From: Marinobacterium lacunae
GTDB taxonomy: Bacteria; Pseudomonadota; Gammaproteobacteria; Pseudomonadales; Balneatricaceae
Length of the DNA stretch: 64,000 nucleotides
Direction of reading: 5' to 3'
Assembly (NCBI RefSeq): GCF_000705555.1
Contig: NZ_JMQN01000013.1
Coordinates: 186,001 to 250,000 of the forward strand
Numbering within the stretch: the stretch's first letter is position 1; each line of letters begins with the position of its first letter. Shown here piece by piece: positions 34,744 to 46,501 of the stretch. Below the pieces are notes generated by a model. The model was not told the DNA's origin, made no database searches, and saw only the letters and a program-made list of their open reading frames with translations. Position numbers and translations under genes: made by a program.

Positions 34744-37700
34744 TTATTCCGGACGCTTGCGCATGCTGTCTAACAGCTGATTGAGACTGGCCGCCTTGGG
34801 TTTGACCAGCCAGAACAGACCGATGTAATCGATGAAGTTCTCGACGATCTCCTGACCCCAGGCGCTGCCGGTTTCCCGCGTAAACTCAATGATGACCGAA
34901 CGCAGGTGGTTCTTGTACTGCTCCATCTGTTCGGTGTGGATACGGTGGATCTCGACCAGTTCATGGTTGTACTTGTCTACGAAGCTGCGATCCAGGTCCA
35001 ACACATAGGCGAAGCCACCGGTCATACCAGCGCCGAAGTTGTAGCCGGTGGGCCCCAACACGGTCACCATACCGCCGGTCATGTATTCGCAGCAGTGATC
35101 ACCGGCACCTTCGATCACCGCGTGCACGCCGGAGTTACGCACCGCAAAGCGCTCGCCTGCGGTGCCAGCCGCGAACAGCTTACCGCCAGTACCGCCATAC
35201 AGGCAGGTGTTACCGATGATCGCGGTCTCGTTGGACTTGAAGCCGACCTCCTTGAACGGGCGAATCACGATCTTGCCGCCGGCCATGCCCTTGCCGACAT
35301 AATCGTTGGCATCGCCCTCGAGATACAGGTTCTGACCACCGGCGTTCCAGACACCGAATGACTGTCCGGCATGCCCGCGGAAGTTGAACTCGATCGGGGT
35401 ATCGACCATGCCCAGATTGCCGAAAAGCTTCGCGATGGCACCGGATGTGCGTGCACCGACTGAACGGTCGCAGTTGCAGATCTCCAGTTCCCAGTTACCA
35501 CCGGATTTGTGTTCGATGGAGTCTCTGGCCAGTTCGAGCATGCGGGTGTTCAACGCCCCGTTGTCGTACGGCTCGTTGCGCGACTGCTGAACGGTGTGCG
35601 GATACTCTTCAGGCACGCCCGCGTCGCTGATCAAGCCAGACAGATCCAGACCACGCTGACGCTCAGTGAGTCCCTCCATCGCTTCGAGCAGGTCGACGCG
35701 GCCTACCAACTCTTCAAGCGTACGGACACCCAGTTTCGCCATCCACTCACGGGTCTCTTCTGCGACGAAGCGGAAGTAGTTTTTGACCATCTCAACCGTA
35801 CCGCGGAAGTGATCACGGCGCAGATCATCGTTCTGCGTCGCTACACCCGTCGCACAGTTGTTCAGGTGGCAGATTCTCAGGTACTTACAGCCCAGCGCCA
35901 CCATCGGCATGGTACCGAAGCCAAAGCTCTCGGCACCCAGTATCGCAGCCTTGACCACATCCAGACCGGTCTTGAGACCTCCGTCCGTCTGCAGGCGGAT
36001 CTTGCCGCGAAGATGGTTGGCGCGCAGTGACTGATGCGCATCGGCCAGACCCAGCTCCCAAGGCGAACCTGCGTAGTGGATAGAGGTCAGCGGAGACGCC
36101 GCAGTACCACCGTCATAGCCGGAGATGGTAATCAGATCCGCATAGGCTTTAGCCACACCGCACGCGATGGTGCCGACGCCCGGGCGGGATACCAGCTTGA
36201 CCGATACCAGGCCTTCGGGGTTGATCTGCTTGAGGTCGAAAATCAGCTGCGCCAAATCCTCGATGGAGTAGATATCGTGGTGCGGCGGCGGAGAGATCAG
36301 CGTGACGCCCGGAACGGAATAGCGTAAACGCGCGATCAGGTCATTGACCTTGCCACCCGGCAACTGGCCACCCTCACCGGGCTTGGCACCCTGAGCCACC
36401 TTGATCTGCATGACATCGGCGTTGACCAGGTACTCAGGTGTAACACCGAAGCGCCCGGACGCAATCTGCTTGATTTTGGAGCGGCGATTGGTGCCGTGAC
36501 GGGCAGGATCCTCACCACCCTCACCGGAGTTGGAGCGCCCGCCCAGTTCATTCATCGCCATCGCCAGTGCTTCATGCGCCTCAGGCGACAGAGCCCCCAG
36601 CGACATGGCCGCCGAGTCAAAACGCGGGAACAGCGCTTCAACCGATTCCACCTCGTCGATGGAAACCGGCTTGATATCCTTGCGGAACGTCAGCAGGTCT
36701 CGCAACGTCGCGACGCCACGGTTGTTGACCAAATCAGCATAGCGACGGTAAGCCGCCTTGTCTCCAGTACTGACCGCTTCGTGAATGGTCTTGACCACAT
36801 CCGGGTTGTAGGCGTGGTATTCACCCTCAAACTTGTACTTCAGCAAACCTCCCGGGCGGATCGGCTTGCGTGCGATCCAGGCATCCTTGGCCAGTTCCGA
36901 CTGCTCGCTCTGGAAATGTTCGAACCGAGCGCCTTCGATACGGCTGGTAACGCCTTTAAAGCAGAGATCCACGATTTCGGAGCTCAAACCCACCGCTTCA
37001 AACAGCTGTGCGCCACGGTAGGATGCGATGGTCGAGATACCCATCTTCGACAGGATCTTGAACAGGCCCTTGTCGATCCCCTTACGGTACTTTTCGTGAC
37101 TCTCCAGCGGCGCGATCTGCAACTCACCCGTGCTGCACAGGTCGTTGAGTACACGATAGGCAAGATAGGGGTATACGGCTGTCGCACCGAAACCAAACAG
37201 AACGGCAAAGTGGTGCGGGTCACGTGCAGTACCGGTTTCGACCACGATGTTCGCATCGGTACGCAGGCCCTGATCCACCAAACGGTGGTGCACTGCACCG
37301 GTCGCCATGGCCGCATGAATCGGCAGATAACCCTGACGAATATTCGCATCCGACAGGATCAGGATCACCTTGCCCTCGCGGACGGCTTTCTCGGACGCAT
37401 CGCACAGGTTCTCAATCGCCTGCTGCAGGCTGATTTGGGACGGATCGAAGTTTAGATCCAGTATGATCGGCTCAAAACCCTCGAGATTGTTATCCCGGAT
37501 ACGATTGAACTTGCTGGCAGAGAGCACCGGCATGGTCAGGATGACACGACGTGCGTGCTCCGGCGTCTCTTCGAACACGTTGCGCTCGCGACCAAGGCAG
37601 GTTTCCAGCGACATAACGATCGACTCACGCAGCGGATCGATCGGCGGGTTGGTGACCTGCGCAAACTGCTGGCGGAAGTAATCGTAGGGCGAGCGAATCT

Positions 37701-39201
37701 GCTTCGACAGCACGGCCATCGGCTTGTCATCGCCCATGGAGCCGACCGCTTCCATGCCTGTCTCACCCAGCGGACGGATGATCTGGTCACGCTCTTCGAA
37801 TGTGACGTTGAACATCTTCATGTGAGTGCGCACTTCTTCGGCACTCATCTCTGGGAATGAACGCGACTCTTCGGTCAGGTTCATCGTATTCTCAAGCCGC
37901 AGACCGTTGTCTTTAAGCCAGGTTTTATAAGGCTTGGCAGTTTTCAGGCGTCCATCGACATCGGCGGTATGCAGCACTTCGCCGCTTTGCGTGTCGATTG
38001 CCAGAATCTGGCCGGGCCCTACACGCCCCTGAGCTACAATGTCAGCCGGCTCATACTGGAATACACCGATCTCGGATGCGGTACAGATCATGCCATCTTT
38101 GGTCATGACCCAGCGAGACGGGCGCAAGCCGTTACGGTCGAGCATACAGACGGCATAGCGGCCATCGGTCATGACCATACCGGCAGGGCCATCCCACGGC
38201 TCCATGTGCATGGAGTTATATTCGTAAAACGCGCGCAGCTCCGAATCCATGGTGTCAACGTTCTGCCAGGCCGGCGGCACGATCATGCGCACGGCACGAT
38301 ACAGATCCATACCGCCCACCAGCAGGAACTCCAGCATGTTGTCCATACTGGACGAGTCGGAGCCTGTGGTATTAACGATCGGCTGAAGTTCGTTGAGGTT
38401 CGGAATCTCCGGAGTCACAAACTTGGGTGCACGTGCGCGTGCCCAGTTGCGGTTACCTTCGATGGTATTGATCTCACCGTTATGCGCGAGGAAGCGGAAC
38501 GGTTGAGCCAACGGCCAGCGCGGGGCCGTGTTGGTGGAGAAACGCTGGTGATAGGTACACACAGCCGTTTCCAGTCGCGGGTCGGCCAGATCCTTGTAGA
38601 ACACCGGCAAATCCACCGGCATCGTCAGACCTTTGTAGCTGACGACCTTGTGCGACAATGTGCAGATATAAAAGTCGGGATCGTCCGCAAGCGCGATCTC
38701 GGCCTTGCGTCGAGCCGTGAACAGACTAACGATCAATTCACGCTCACTCTTGCCGCCGGCGTTCACAATCACCTGCTCGATCTGCGGCAGGGTATCGCGC
38801 GCGATCGGGCCAAGGCATGACTGATCGGTAGGTACAACGCGCCAGCCAGCAACATCGAGTCCCTGCGCGGCCAACTCACGGTTCAATACTTCTCGTGCCG
38901 CATCCGCTTTACTCGCTTCGCGAGAAAGGAAAACCATGCCGACCGCAAAGAGGTCTGCCAGCTCGACACCTAACTCCTCTCGGGCCACCGCGCGAATGAA
39001 GCTCTGCGGCATCTGCATCAGCAGGCCGCAGCCATCACCGGTTTTGCCGTCGGCAGCGATACCGCCGCGGTGTGTCATGCAGGCAAGCGCTTCGATCGCT
39101 TTTTCAAGTACGCTGTGACTCGCGTTGCCCTGCATATGGGCCATCAGGCCAAAGCCACAGTTATCCTTGAACTCACCTGGGCGAAACAGACCTTTGCTCA
39201 T
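34744..39201 (-). CDS. gltB: Glutamate synthase large subunit
   Basis: Alpha subunit of NADPH-dependent GOGAT, 1485 residues. The glutamine amidotransferase nucleophile is Cys15 ([11 protein letters not shown]), exposed after removal of a 14-residue propeptide, as in other GltB proteins. The central domain, the FMN/[3Fe-4S] synthase domain ([28 protein letters not shown]) and the C-terminal beta-helix with glycine repeats ([24 protein letters not shown] region) follow in the normal order. First gene of gltBD; about 260 bp without a gene separate it from damX and should hold its promoter. Confidence 0.97.
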   Translation of the reverse strand: MSKGLFRPGEFKDNCGFGLMAHMQGNASHSVLEKAIEALACMTHRGGIAADGKTGDGCGLLMQMPQSFIRAVAREELGVELADLFAVGMVFLSREASKADAAREVLNRELAAQGLDVAGWRVVPTDQSCLGPIARDTLPQIEQVIVNAGGKSERELIVSLFTARRKAEIALADDPDFYICTLSHKVVSYKGLTMPVDLPVFYKDLADPRLETAVCTYHQRFSTNTAPRWPLAQPFRFLAHNGEINTIEGNRNWARARAPKFVTPEIPNLNELQPIVNTTGSDSSSMDNMLEFLLVGGMDLYRAVRMIVPPAWQNVDTMDSELRAFYEYNSMHMEPWDGPAGMVMTDGRYAVCMLDRNGLRPSRWVMTKDGMICTASEIGVFQYEPADIVAQGRVGPGQILAIDTQSGEVLHTADVDGRLKTAKPYKTWLKDNGLRLENTMNLTEESRSFPEMSAEEVRTHMKMFNVTFEERDQIIRPLGETGMEAVGSMGDDKPMAVLSKQIRSPYDYFRQQFAQVTNPPIDPLRESIVMSLETCLGRERNVFEETPEHARRVILTMPVLSASKFNRIRDNNLEGFEPIILDLNFDPSQISLQQAIENLCDASEKAVREGKVILILSDANIRQGYLPIHAAMATGAVHHRLVDQGLRTDANIVVETGTARDPHHFAVLFGFGATAVYPYLAYRVLNDLCSTGELQIAPLESHEKYRKGIDKGLFKILSKMGISTIASYRGAQLFEAVGLSSEIVDLCFKGVTSRIEGARFEHFQSEQSELAKDAWIARKPIRPGGLLKYKFEGEYHAYNPDVVKTIHEAVSTGDKAAYRRYADLVNNRGVATLRDLLTFRKDIKPVSIDEVESVEALFPRFDSAAMSLGALSPEAHEALAMAMNELGGRSNSGEGGEDPARHGTNRRSKIKQIASGRFGVTPEYLVNADVMQIKVAQGAKPGEGGQLPGGKVNDLIARLRYSVPGVTLISPPPHHDIYSIEDLAQLIFDLKQINPEGLVSVKLVSRPGVGTIACGVAKAYADLITISGYDGGTAASPLTSIHYAGSPWELGLADAHQSLRANHLRGKIRLQTDGGLKTGLDVVKAAILGAESFGFGTMPMVALGCKYLRICHLNNCATGVATQNDDLRRDHFRGTVEMVKNYFRFVAEETREWMAKLGVRTLEELVGRVDLLEAMEGLTERQRGLDLSGLISDAGVPEEYPHTVQQSRNEPYDNGALNTRMLELARDSIEHKSGGNWELEICNCDRSVGARTSGAIAKLFGNLGMVDTPIEFNFRGHAGQSFGVWNAGGQNLYLEGDANDYVGKGMAGGKIVIRPFKEVGFKSNETAIIGNTCLYGGTGGKLFAAGTAGERFAVRNSGVHAVIEGAGDHCCEYMTGGMVTVLGPTGYNFGAGMTGGFAYVLDLDRSFVDKYNHELVEIHRIHTEQMEQYKNHLRSVIIEFTRETGSAWGQEIVENFIDYIGLFWLVKPKAASLNQLLDSMRKRPE

Positions 39202-39460
39202 AAGCCAATCCCACTAAAAAAACCAAATAGATCAATATATTAACTTCTATCTCTTTTCCCGATCTCAGGTTATACGGACGAAAAGGGAGAGCAATTCTAC
39301 ACGCCGGCCAATGCCGGGACAAATTTTGAACAAACCGCAGAGAAGCAAAAGCCTTTGCTTAAAAAGGCTCGAAAAGAGGATATTTCTGAAATAGAGAGAA
39401 GTTTTAAACGATTATTTTTATTTCACAACCCTCAACCGTAATTTACCCCAAGAGAAAGTA

Positions 39461-41002
39461 TTACTTGCGGATATCAGACTTGACACCCGCAATAGACCTC
39501 GCCCACGGCCTCAGTTTACGCAGTTCCGCAGGTAACGTCTGGACAGCAGCCGTCGCTGATGCCCGATCGGAAAACTGACCGTACACCACAACGTGCCAAG
39601 GCGCCCCCTTGTAAAGCGTGCGGAAATAATAGAACCGCTCAGGGTTTTTCTGGGCCTTTATGAAGGCCTCAACACTGGAGGCCTCCCGGGCACCGAGCAA
39701 CTGCAATGTGTACCCCTTGTCTGGCCATTGCAACAATTCATCTGCTCGCAGAAACGACGAAACCGATTGGCTGGTCGGCGCTTCAACTTTTTTGGCCACC
39801 TCCGCGGTGGGGCGAGGTGGATCAGTCCGGGGCGCTGCGACTTTAACTTCTGTGGATGTTTTGGATGTTACCGGGATAGAGGCAGTATCCGCTACCGGCT
39901 TCTGCTCAACCAGCGCCGCCTCCTGGGTTTCACTTGCCTCATCATCTACCGTAGGCGCGGAAGAGACGGACCGTACGACCTGTTCAGGCTCAACCGCTAC
40001 CGAAGGAGCCTCCTCATCAACGCTACCCACAGGCTCCGCGGTATCAAGCACAGCACTCTCTTCCTGCGACTCCAGCTTTCTCTCCTGCTCGGCAAGCTTC
40101 TGCTGCAACTCGGACCGCACATCAACGACCGACGTTACCTCTCCCTCAGCAGCAACTGGTATATCCAGCGGCATAACAACTCTCGTAGTCTCTTCGGGCT
40201 GCTCCGTCGGCTCAGATGGAAGATACAACCAGACTGACACCCCCAACACAGCCAGCAGAACCCCACCGATTACCGCAGCATACGGCCCCGGCATAGGGAG
40301 CGAGCGCGCGCGACTGCGTGTTAATCCACCATCATGCATCTGTTTACGCAAACCGGCACTCAGGCGCCCGGGTAACCCCCGAGAATCCTCAATAAGCTGC
40401 CTTAATCTGCGCGGCGACAGCGCAACGCCGGGAGGCAATAGCTCTTCTATGAACTCCCGCGCCTCTTCCGGCTCGAATGCTGCGAGCGATTGCACATGCA
40501 GACGGCCATCGAGCGTTTGGTCAAAACCATTTGCGACAAAACGTTGCTCAAACTCCGACGTGCCCGTCAGTACGACACGGGGAGCGCCCTCTTCCAACAG
40601 GGCAAAATTGATGAGCAACTCGAGGGCGTTATTGGTCAGAAAATCGGCATCGTCGATCAGAAGAATCAGGGGCACCCCGGCCTCGTGAAGCGTGCGGCTA
40701 TAGGTATGCAGGGCTTTAAGACGTGTCCGGTTATCAGCATCTCCAGGACAATCGACGCCCAGCGCCGCCACCAACGTCGAAAGCAGACGCGTCACATCCA
40801 CTGTTTCATCGCACTGGATCAGCGCCTGACGAACATCCGATGACCGCTCATCCACTGCCAACTGCTGCAGCAGAGTCGAGCGACCACAACCGTCCTCACC
40901 GACTATAAGTAGTAGTAGATCCGAAAATCGCAGGAGATGCCGCATCTTCGACGCCAGTTGAAGACGTGATACGGGTTCGAAGTAGCGCGCCGACGGGTCC
41001 AT
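39461..41002 (-). CDS. DamX-like cell-division protein with AAA ATPase and SPOR domain
   Basis: The 513-residue protein starts with an ExeA-like AAA domain (Walker A GEDGCGRST at ~35-43, Walker B LILLIDDADFL). It has one membrane segment (~248-267), a long acidic/Pro-rich linker rich in Glu, Val and Thr, and a C-terminal SPOR domain (~430-505) that binds denuded peptidoglycan at the septum. In Pseudomonas and enterobacteria this gene lies after aroB, as here. Orthology to DamX is likely from position and domains, though enterobacterial DamX has a degenerate ATPase part. Confidence 0.85.
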   Translation of the reverse strand: MDPSARYFEPVSRLQLASKMRHLLRFSDLLLLIVGEDGCGRSTLLQQLAVDERSSDVRQALIQCDETVDVTRLLSTLVAALGVDCPGDADNRTRLKALHTYSRTLHEAGVPLILLIDDADFLTNNALELLINFALLEEGAPRVVLTGTSEFEQRFVANGFDQTLDGRLHVQSLAAFEPEEAREFIEELLPPGVALSPRRLRQLIEDSRGLPGRLSAGLRKQMHDGGLTRSRARSLPMPGPYAAVIGGVLLAVLGVSVWLYLPSEPTEQPEETTRVVMPLDIPVAAEGEVTSVVDVRSELQQKLAEQERKLESQEESAVLDTAEPVGSVDEEAPSVAVEPEQVVRSVSSAPTVDDEASETQEAALVEQKPVADTASIPVTSKTSTEVKVAAPRTDPPRPTAEVAKKVEAPTSQSVSSFLRADELLQWPDKGYTLQLLGAREASSVEAFIKAQKNPERFYYFRTLYKGAPWHVVVYGQFSDRASATAAVQTLPAELRKLRPWARSIAGVKSDIRK

Positions 41003-41018
41003 GATTTTCTATTCACCT

Positions 41019-42116
41019 TTAGAACTGGGCGAGCTGAGCACCTGCACGGAGGGTTTCGTCCAGTAGTGCTGAATCAAAGTCTTGAGTAACCAATGCGTCA
41101 CCTATCGAACGTACCAGCACCAGACGGATACGACCATCAAGCACCTTTTTATCAACCGACATCAGTTGGCGAAACTCTTCGACTGTCATGTCCTGCGGTG
41201 CGACAACCGGAAGCCCTGCGGCGATGATCAAGGCCCGTATGCGGCTGACTTCTTCAGCAGATAGCCAACCACACCGCGCCGACAGGTCCGCTGCCATCAG
41301 CATGCCGGTACCCACCGCTTCGCCGTGCAACCAGTTGCCATAGCCCTGAGATGTCTCAATAGCATGACCAAATGTGTGCCCCAGATTCAGCAGGGCACGA
41401 ATACCGGACTCTCGCTCATCCTGTGCCACTACTTCCGCCTTAATCTGACAGGCTCTAAAGATGGCATGGGTCAACGCTTCGGCATCCTGAGCACGCAACT
41501 TGTCCATGTTCAGCTCGAGCCAGTCGAAGAACTCCGCGTCGTAGATCAAACCGTATTTGATGACCTCTGCCAAGCCCGCTGACAACTCACGGTCGGGTAG
41601 CGTCGCCAAGACCGCGGTATCGGCCAGAACAGCAATCGGCTGATGAAATGCACCGATCATGTTCTTGCCCTTGGCATGATTAACACCCGTTTTACCACCC
41701 ACGGAGGAGTCGACCTGAGACAAAAGCGTAGTCGGAACCTGAATAAAATCCACGCCTCGCTGATAGCAGGCCGCCGCAAAACCGGTCATATCGCCCACAA
41801 CACCACCGCCCAGCGCAATAAGCGTCGTCGTACGATTATGACGCTTATCCAGCAGGGCATCGAAGATCAGGTTGAGATGGTCAAGATCCTTGTAGCACTC
41901 ACCATCCGGCAAGATAAGAGTATCGACCTGAAACGCACTTAACTGAGCCTGTAATCGACTGAGGTAGAGCGGGGCAACGGTTTCGTTGCTGACAATCATC
42001 ACCTGCCGCCCCCTGACATGCTGGGCCAGCAACGCCTCATCAAGCACATTACCGCCTATATAGATTGGGTAGGTGCGATCACCAAGGTCAACAGTGAGGG
42101 TCAACATATCAGACAT
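41019..42116 (-). CDS. aroB: 3-dehydroquinate synthase
   Basis: Second shikimate-pathway enzyme: NAD- and metal-dependent conversion of DAHP to 3-dehydroquinate. Seen: the NAD-binding [43 protein letters not shown], and zinc-ligand histidines in [12 protein letters not shown] and WLHGEAV. 365 residues from ATG 42116; an ATG three codons in (42107, MLTLTVDLG) matches family starts slightly better. It lies 16 bp after aroK, in one operon with it and perhaps with damX 16 bp downstream. Confidence 0.96.
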   Translation of the reverse strand: MSDMLTLTVDLGDRTYPIYIGGNVLDEALLAQHVRGRQVMIVSNETVAPLYLSRLQAQLSAFQVDTLILPDGECYKDLDHLNLIFDALLDKRHNRTTTLIALGGGVVGDMTGFAAACYQRGVDFIQVPTTLLSQVDSSVGGKTGVNHAKGKNMIGAFHQPIAVLADTAVLATLPDRELSAGLAEVIKYGLIYDAEFFDWLELNMDKLRAQDAEALTHAIFRACQIKAEVVAQDERESGIRALLNLGHTFGHAIETSQGYGNWLHGEAVGTGMLMAADLSARCGWLSAEEVSRIRALIIAAGLPVVAPQDMTVEEFRQLMSVDKKVLDGRIRLVLVRSIGDALVTQDFDSALLDETLRAGAQLAQF

Positions 42117-42132
42117 ATCTCTGGATGAGGGG

Positions 42133-42660
42133 TTATACAGGCTGTGTCAGAGCGCGTTGCTTGTTCAGATGACGTAGGATTTCGGAGACCACGCTTCGTG
42201 GATGACGGCGATCGGTTTTAACGATCAGATCACAGCATTCACGATAGAGCGGATCACGCTCAGCCATCAGCTTGTCCAGCACTCCTCGTGGATCGTCGTT
42301 CTGCAACAGAGGCCGATTGCGATCCCGAGCTGTACGCTCAAGCTGCTGATCGACCGAGGTTTGCAGGTATACAACGAAGCCTCGAGACTGCAGATGGTGA
42401 CGATTCTCTGGCCGCAACACAGCCCCCCCGCCAGTCGCGAGTACTATGGGGCTCAATTGGGTAATCTGATCGATCACAGCTTGTTCGCGATTGCGAAATC
42501 CCGCTTCGCCTTCAACGTCGAAAATCCACGGGATATCGGCTCCCGCCCTATCCTCTATAGCCTTATCCGAGTCGATGAATTCCTGACCTAGCTCGTTTGA
42601 AAGCAAACGCCCTATGGTGCTCTTTCCAGAGCCCATAGGGCCAATAAGAAAAACGTTCAA
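42133..42660 (-). CDS. aroK: Shikimate kinase
   Basis: Phosphorylates shikimate with ATP. The 175-residue protein has a P-loop [12 protein letters not shown] at residues 7-18, the shikimate-binding [11 protein letters not shown] and the [11 protein letters not shown] loop. In the same operon as pilQ upstream (20 bp gap) and aroB downstream, the classic pilMNOPQ-aroKB arrangement of gammaproteobacteria. Confidence 0.96.
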   Translation of the reverse strand: MNVFLIGPMGSGKSTIGRLLSNELGQEFIDSDKAIEDRAGADIPWIFDVEGEAGFRNREQAVIDQITQLSPIVLATGGGAVLRPENRHHLQSRGFVVYLQTSVDQQLERTARDRNRPLLQNDDPRGVLDKLMAERDPLYRECCDLIVKTDRRHPRSVVSEILRHLNKQRALTQPV

Positions 42661-42680
42661 CGACAGTTTTACCTTTACTA

Positions 42681-44768
42681 CTACCTGACCGTCAGTGACT
42701 CGCGAACCAATTTCGGGGTGATGAAGATCAGCAGTTCCTCTTTGGAATCCGACTGCTGGCGGCTTTTGAACAGGTTACCCACGACCGGGATATCGCCCAA
42801 CAAGGGCACCTTGTTCACTGTGTTGCGGGTTTCCTTTCTAAACACGCCACCGAGGACAACTGTATCACCATCATTGACAACAACGGAGGTTTCAACCTGA
42901 TTTTTATTGATGGCGCGCTCGCCGTTTTCAAGAATCTGGCCCAGAGAGTCTTCATTCACAGTCAGATCCAACGAGATTCGATCCCCCGGATTAACCTGCG
43001 GCGTCACTTTCAGGCTCAGCAATGCATCCTTGAACTCGATAGTCGTCTTGTCCTCCTCGACTACTTGATACGGCACTTCCTGACCGGATTCGATGGTCGC
43101 TTCGGTGCCGTTAGTGGTAATCACCTTAGGCTGAGAGACGATCTCGACAACACCATCGCTCTGCAATGCAGTGAGCTCTGCCGCCAGCGCAAAGTTACTG
43201 CTGACGAAGCCGATCTCAAAACCGGAGGTCGCTGATACACCCAGATCGACCAGCATATCGTTATTGTTTACGGCGTTGGTGATGTAAGCATCATTACCAT
43301 TGATGGATCCAGTCGCGCTGCCCGCCCAACGAATACCGAGGTTTTTCTCAAAGCTGGAAGAAGCCGTTACAACACGTGCCTCGATCAGAATTTGCGCCAC
43401 CTCCACGTCAAACTTTCTTAGCGTGCGGCGGATCTCTTCGATCTGCGCTGCGGTTTCACGGATCATCAGAACATTGGTCTGGTCATCCGCCAGTACGAAG
43501 CCACGCTCAGAGATCAGCTTCGCCGACTCGATATAACTCTTGAGCTCAGATGCCCGGCGAAAATCGACCTGAACATAATCGGTCACGAGCGGTGCAAGCT
43601 CCTTGACCTGCTGCTGACTCTCAAGCTCTTCTTTCTCTCGCTGCGCTATTTCAGCAGAGGTACCGATCATCAGGACATTGCCAACCTCACGCTTATCCAG
43701 CCCTTTGCTCTTGAGTATGATATCCAGTGCCTGATCCCAGGGGACATTTTTCAGCCGCAACGTGATATTACCCGCAGTGCTATCAACCTGATCGCTGATC
43801 ACCAGATTCATCTCCGCCACTTCAGCAATAATCTGCAGAATCGAGCGTACGGATACATCCTGGAAATTCAGATCGATCTTTTCTCCAGTGAAGGGAAAGA
43901 GGTCACGGGCGTCGGCCTTTTCCTGAGCCGTCAGCGGCTTGAAGTCAACAAACAACTGGTTACCAGTCTGATAGGCCATATAGTCATAGGGTTCAGACGT
44001 CGGCTTGATCAGGATGGTCGTGTTCTCTCCACTAACCATCGAATCGATAAACATGACCGGCGTGGCAAAATCCTGTACATCGACCCGCTGCTCCAGATTG
44101 TCCGACAACCCAGCACCGATCAGGTTAAGTACGACATTGTTGCCCTCTTCCAGAATATCCAGACCCGCTTCATCATCGCTCATGGTGATGACGACACGTC
44201 CCTGCCCACCGTCGATACGTTCGAAATCGATACCCTGAACGCGAGTGCGATCATCCTCGACCACCGGCATACGTGGACCTGCAACCTTCTTCGGCTCGAC
44301 AATCGGCGCCGCTGCTGCAGCATTGCTGCCAGCATCTGAAAACTCGATAAAGAGGCTACTACCCTCGGAGAAGGTACGATATTGAGCTGGCTCATTCAGG
44401 TTGGTTACGACTCGCAGGCGGCCTTCGGCCTGAGCGAAGCTCAGTGAATCAACCTGACCTGACTGAACATCCATTTGGCGTGTGCCCAGTTCATTACTGA
44501 CACCCCAGAAATCCAGCACCAAGCGAGGCGGGCTGTCGATCATGTACGCCTTGGGTGCTGGTGGCGGTTGATCGAAATCGAATCGCACTTCGAGTTTATT
44601 GCCTGGCAGAGCAACAAAAGAGGAATCTTTGAGTTGCGCGTCCTGAGCCCACACCGGAGCAGTAAACGATACTGTTAAAGCAGCCAGTACCGCCCCCTTG
44701 ATCCAGGACACGGCGCAGGACAGCAACCGACCTTTTGATGATGTATTAAGTCTATTCACAGTCAGCAT
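42681..44768 (-). CDS. pilQ: Type IV pilus secretin PilQ
   Basis: Outer-membrane secretin through which the pilus passes; forms a large ring. The 695-residue protein has a signal segment (~25-41), two AMIN domains for peptidoglycan binding (~55-155 and ~180-280), a secretin N0/STN region (~300-370, [19 protein letters not shown]), an N1 domain, and the C-terminal secretin core with [17 protein letters not shown] and [13 protein letters not shown]. Last of pilMNOPQ, 6 bp after pilP. Confidence 0.96.
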   Translation of the reverse strand: MLTVNRLNTSSKGRLLSCAVSWIKGAVLAALTVSFTAPVWAQDAQLKDSSFVALPGNKLEVRFDFDQPPPAPKAYMIDSPPRLVLDFWGVSNELGTRQMDVQSGQVDSLSFAQAEGRLRVVTNLNEPAQYRTFSEGSSLFIEFSDAGSNAAAAAPIVEPKKVAGPRMPVVEDDRTRVQGIDFERIDGGQGRVVITMSDDEAGLDILEEGNNVVLNLIGAGLSDNLEQRVDVQDFATPVMFIDSMVSGENTTILIKPTSEPYDYMAYQTGNQLFVDFKPLTAQEKADARDLFPFTGEKIDLNFQDVSVRSILQIIAEVAEMNLVISDQVDSTAGNITLRLKNVPWDQALDIILKSKGLDKREVGNVLMIGTSAEIAQREKEELESQQQVKELAPLVTDYVQVDFRRASELKSYIESAKLISERGFVLADDQTNVLMIRETAAQIEEIRRTLRKFDVEVAQILIEARVVTASSSFEKNLGIRWAGSATGSINGNDAYITNAVNNNDMLVDLGVSATSGFEIGFVSSNFALAAELTALQSDGVVEIVSQPKVITTNGTEATIESGQEVPYQVVEEDKTTIEFKDALLSLKVTPQVNPGDRISLDLTVNEDSLGQILENGERAINKNQVETSVVVNDGDTVVLGGVFRKETRNTVNKVPLLGDIPVVGNLFKSRQQSDSKEELLIFITPKLVRESLTVR

Positions 44769-44774
44769 CCCTCG

Positions 44775-45350
44775 TTATTCCTGCTCCGGCATAGCCAGGT
44801 TTCGCGGGCGTGTCATCCACCCACCTCGGCCATTCGAGATAATCTCGACCAGCTTTATCGCGTGATCGCTCACTTCGACCACCTCTCCGTAATCCAACCC
44901 CATATGATCACCGACAGTCACCCTGTGAATCTCACCCTTGTTATCCCGAACCAAGGCATAGAGGGACTGAGACCCCAGCGGCGTGATCGTACCGACCATG
45001 TTGAGCTGATCAATAGCAAACTCCTCAAGGTAATCCTTGGGACGATCATCATCCGGCTTGATCCCCGAGTCAGGGCCCGCAATTTTGTCAGCTTCCGACT
45101 CCGGCACCAGCCGTTTGAACGGGTCACGCAAACTGGAGCCCTCGTACACGAAGCTCTCGTAGGGTTTGAACTCCGGCAACGGTTCAATTTTGCCGCCAGG
45201 CTTGGCCAGCGTCGCTGAGATAAATTGCCGAAGGTCGGTGGTATCTTCAACCCACAGGCAACCGGTGGTCAGCAAGGCCGACAGTGACAGCGCGACCCAG
45301 GTACGATGCCGCACGCCATGTGCTCTCACGGATTCATTTCGTATCATCAT
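44775..45350 (-). CDS. pilP: Type IV pilus inner-membrane lipoprotein PilP
   Basis: Links the PilMNO platform to the PilQ secretin. A lipobox LTTGC follows a basic and hydrophobic signal segment, so the mature protein is an inner-membrane lipoprotein. The C-terminal half carries the PilP beta-domain (GSSLRDPFKRLVPE, then VGTITPLGSQSLYALVRDNKGEIHRVTVGDHMG). I use ATG 45350, which overlaps pilO by 17 bp; a longer frame to 45368 exists. No strong ribosome site, which fits translational coupling with pilO. Confidence 0.92.
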   Translation of the reverse strand: MMIRNESVRAHGVRHRTWVALSLSALLTTGCLWVEDTTDLRQFISATLAKPGGKIEPLPEFKPYESFVYEGSSLRDPFKRLVPESEADKIAGPDSGIKPDDDRPKDYLEEFAIDQLNMVGTITPLGSQSLYALVRDNKGEIHRVTVGDHMGLDYGEVVEVSDHAIKLVEIISNGRGGWMTRPRNLAMPEQE

Positions 45351-45942
45351 AACGATAGGTCTTTGCACTGATATTCATCGACAACTGGCCACCAGCAGGT
45401 TTGATCGTGTAATCATGCAGGGTCACGATACGCTTGATCGCAGCCACTCCACTGACGAACTCGCCCATTTGGTGGTACGTCCCCTTAACCTGAATACTGA
45501 TTGGCAGCTCCACATAAAATTTCGCCTTCCGCTCGGCCTGCAACGCGATACTGTCGATATCCAGCCCCGCGTTCTTGCCAATGGCAGTGATATCCTCAAG
45601 CAGCCCAGGAACCTCCTTATCGGTCGGCAACTGTCTTAACAACTCGGAGAAGCGACCTTCTACATCAGCCATCTGCTTGCGTAGCGCTGCAAGGTTGGCC
45701 ACCTGAAACGCCTTCGATTCGAACTGCTGCTTGAGTTCCTGCTCCTTGCTGATTTCACGCTCCACCGCCGCATGCTTATCCAGAATCAGGAAATAGATAC
45801 CGGCACCGACGAGCACCGCAAAAAGGAGAATGTATACGATTGCCTTAATACCGACCGGCCACTTACCCGCCGAATTGATATCCATATCATTGGGATCAAA
45901 CCCCTTGAAGGCATTTTTCAGACTTTCTACAGCCGTGCTCAC
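45334..45942 (-). CDS. pilO: Type IV pilus assembly protein PilO
   Basis: The 202-residue bitopic inner-membrane protein has a short cytosolic N-terminus, one membrane segment (~30-50), a coiled-coil stretch rich in Glu, Lys and Gln (~55-95) and a ferredoxin-like periplasmic domain. Pairs with PilN to form the alignment complex. Starts within the last 4 bp of pilN (ATGA overlap), so the two subunits are translationally coupled. Confidence 0.94.
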   Translation of the reverse strand: MSTAVESLKNAFKGFDPNDMDINSAGKWPVGIKAIVYILLFAVLVGAGIYFLILDKHAAVEREISKEQELKQQFESKAFQVANLAALRKQMADVEGRFSELLRQLPTDKEVPGLLEDITAIGKNAGLDIDSIALQAERKAKFYVELPISIQVKGTYHQMGEFVSGVAAIKRIVTLHDYTIKPAGGQLSMNISAKTYRYDDTK

Positions 45943-46490
45943 TTGCCAGCCTCCTCAGCCTTGGGCTTCTTCAACGGGACGGAAAGGTTAAAGCTGCGCA
46001 TCTGATTCGCTGCACGCACCCTGGACAATGTTGGCTCACCGAACCAGATCGAGTCGTTCAGGTTACGCATCAGGCTAGAGACGTCATTATTAAGATCAGC
46101 CAGACCATCAATGGTTACGCGATCTCCCTTCCGCGCCAGCGAAGTGTAATAAAGACCGTCTGGAAGCACCCTGACCAGCTCGTCGAAGTTACGCACGATA
46201 ACCGGACGGTTACCTTGCAACTCCTGAATCGCATTGAGACGCTCCAAAAGCCTCTCACGCTGGCGTTTCAGCTCCTTGATTTCGGCAATCTTTTTGTCGA
46301 GCTTTGAGATTTCGGCCTTCACATAATTGTTTCGAGCCTGCTGCCTGTCCATCTGCATGTCGTAGTAATAACTGATGCCGAATACCGTTAGCGCCCCTAG
46401 AACGGCGGCTGCCAACAGATTTCCGACGAACCGCTTCTGCAGTTTGGCATCCCGTTCCTCTCGCCAGGGCCGGAGGTTAATACGCGCCAT
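45939..46490 (-). CDS. pilN: Type IV pilus assembly protein PilN
   Basis: The 183-residue protein begins MARINLRPWREE, the conserved INLLPWR-like motif that docks into a groove of PilM. One membrane segment (~22-42), a coiled coil (~50-90) and a periplasmic fold follow. Partner of PilO, with a 4-bp overlap; 11 bp after pilM. Confidence 0.94.
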   Translation of the reverse strand: MARINLRPWREERDAKLQKRFVGNLLAAAVLGALTVFGISYYYDMQMDRQQARNNYVKAEISKLDKKIAEIKELKRQRERLLERLNAIQELQGNRPVIVRNFDELVRVLPDGLYYTSLARKGDRVTIDGLADLNNDVSSLMRNLNDSIWFGEPTLSRVRAANQMRSFNLSVPLKKPKAEEAGK

Positions 46491-46501
46491 AAGTCTCTTC
46501 C

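Noticed and set aside
36496-37455. 319-residue plus-strand frame inside gltB
   Set aside because: Shadow of the conserved gltB coding sequence.
39202-39460. A small RNA or gene between gltB and damX
   Set aside because: AT-rich with homopolymer runs but no clear promoter-terminator pair or frame; most likely the gltB promoter region.
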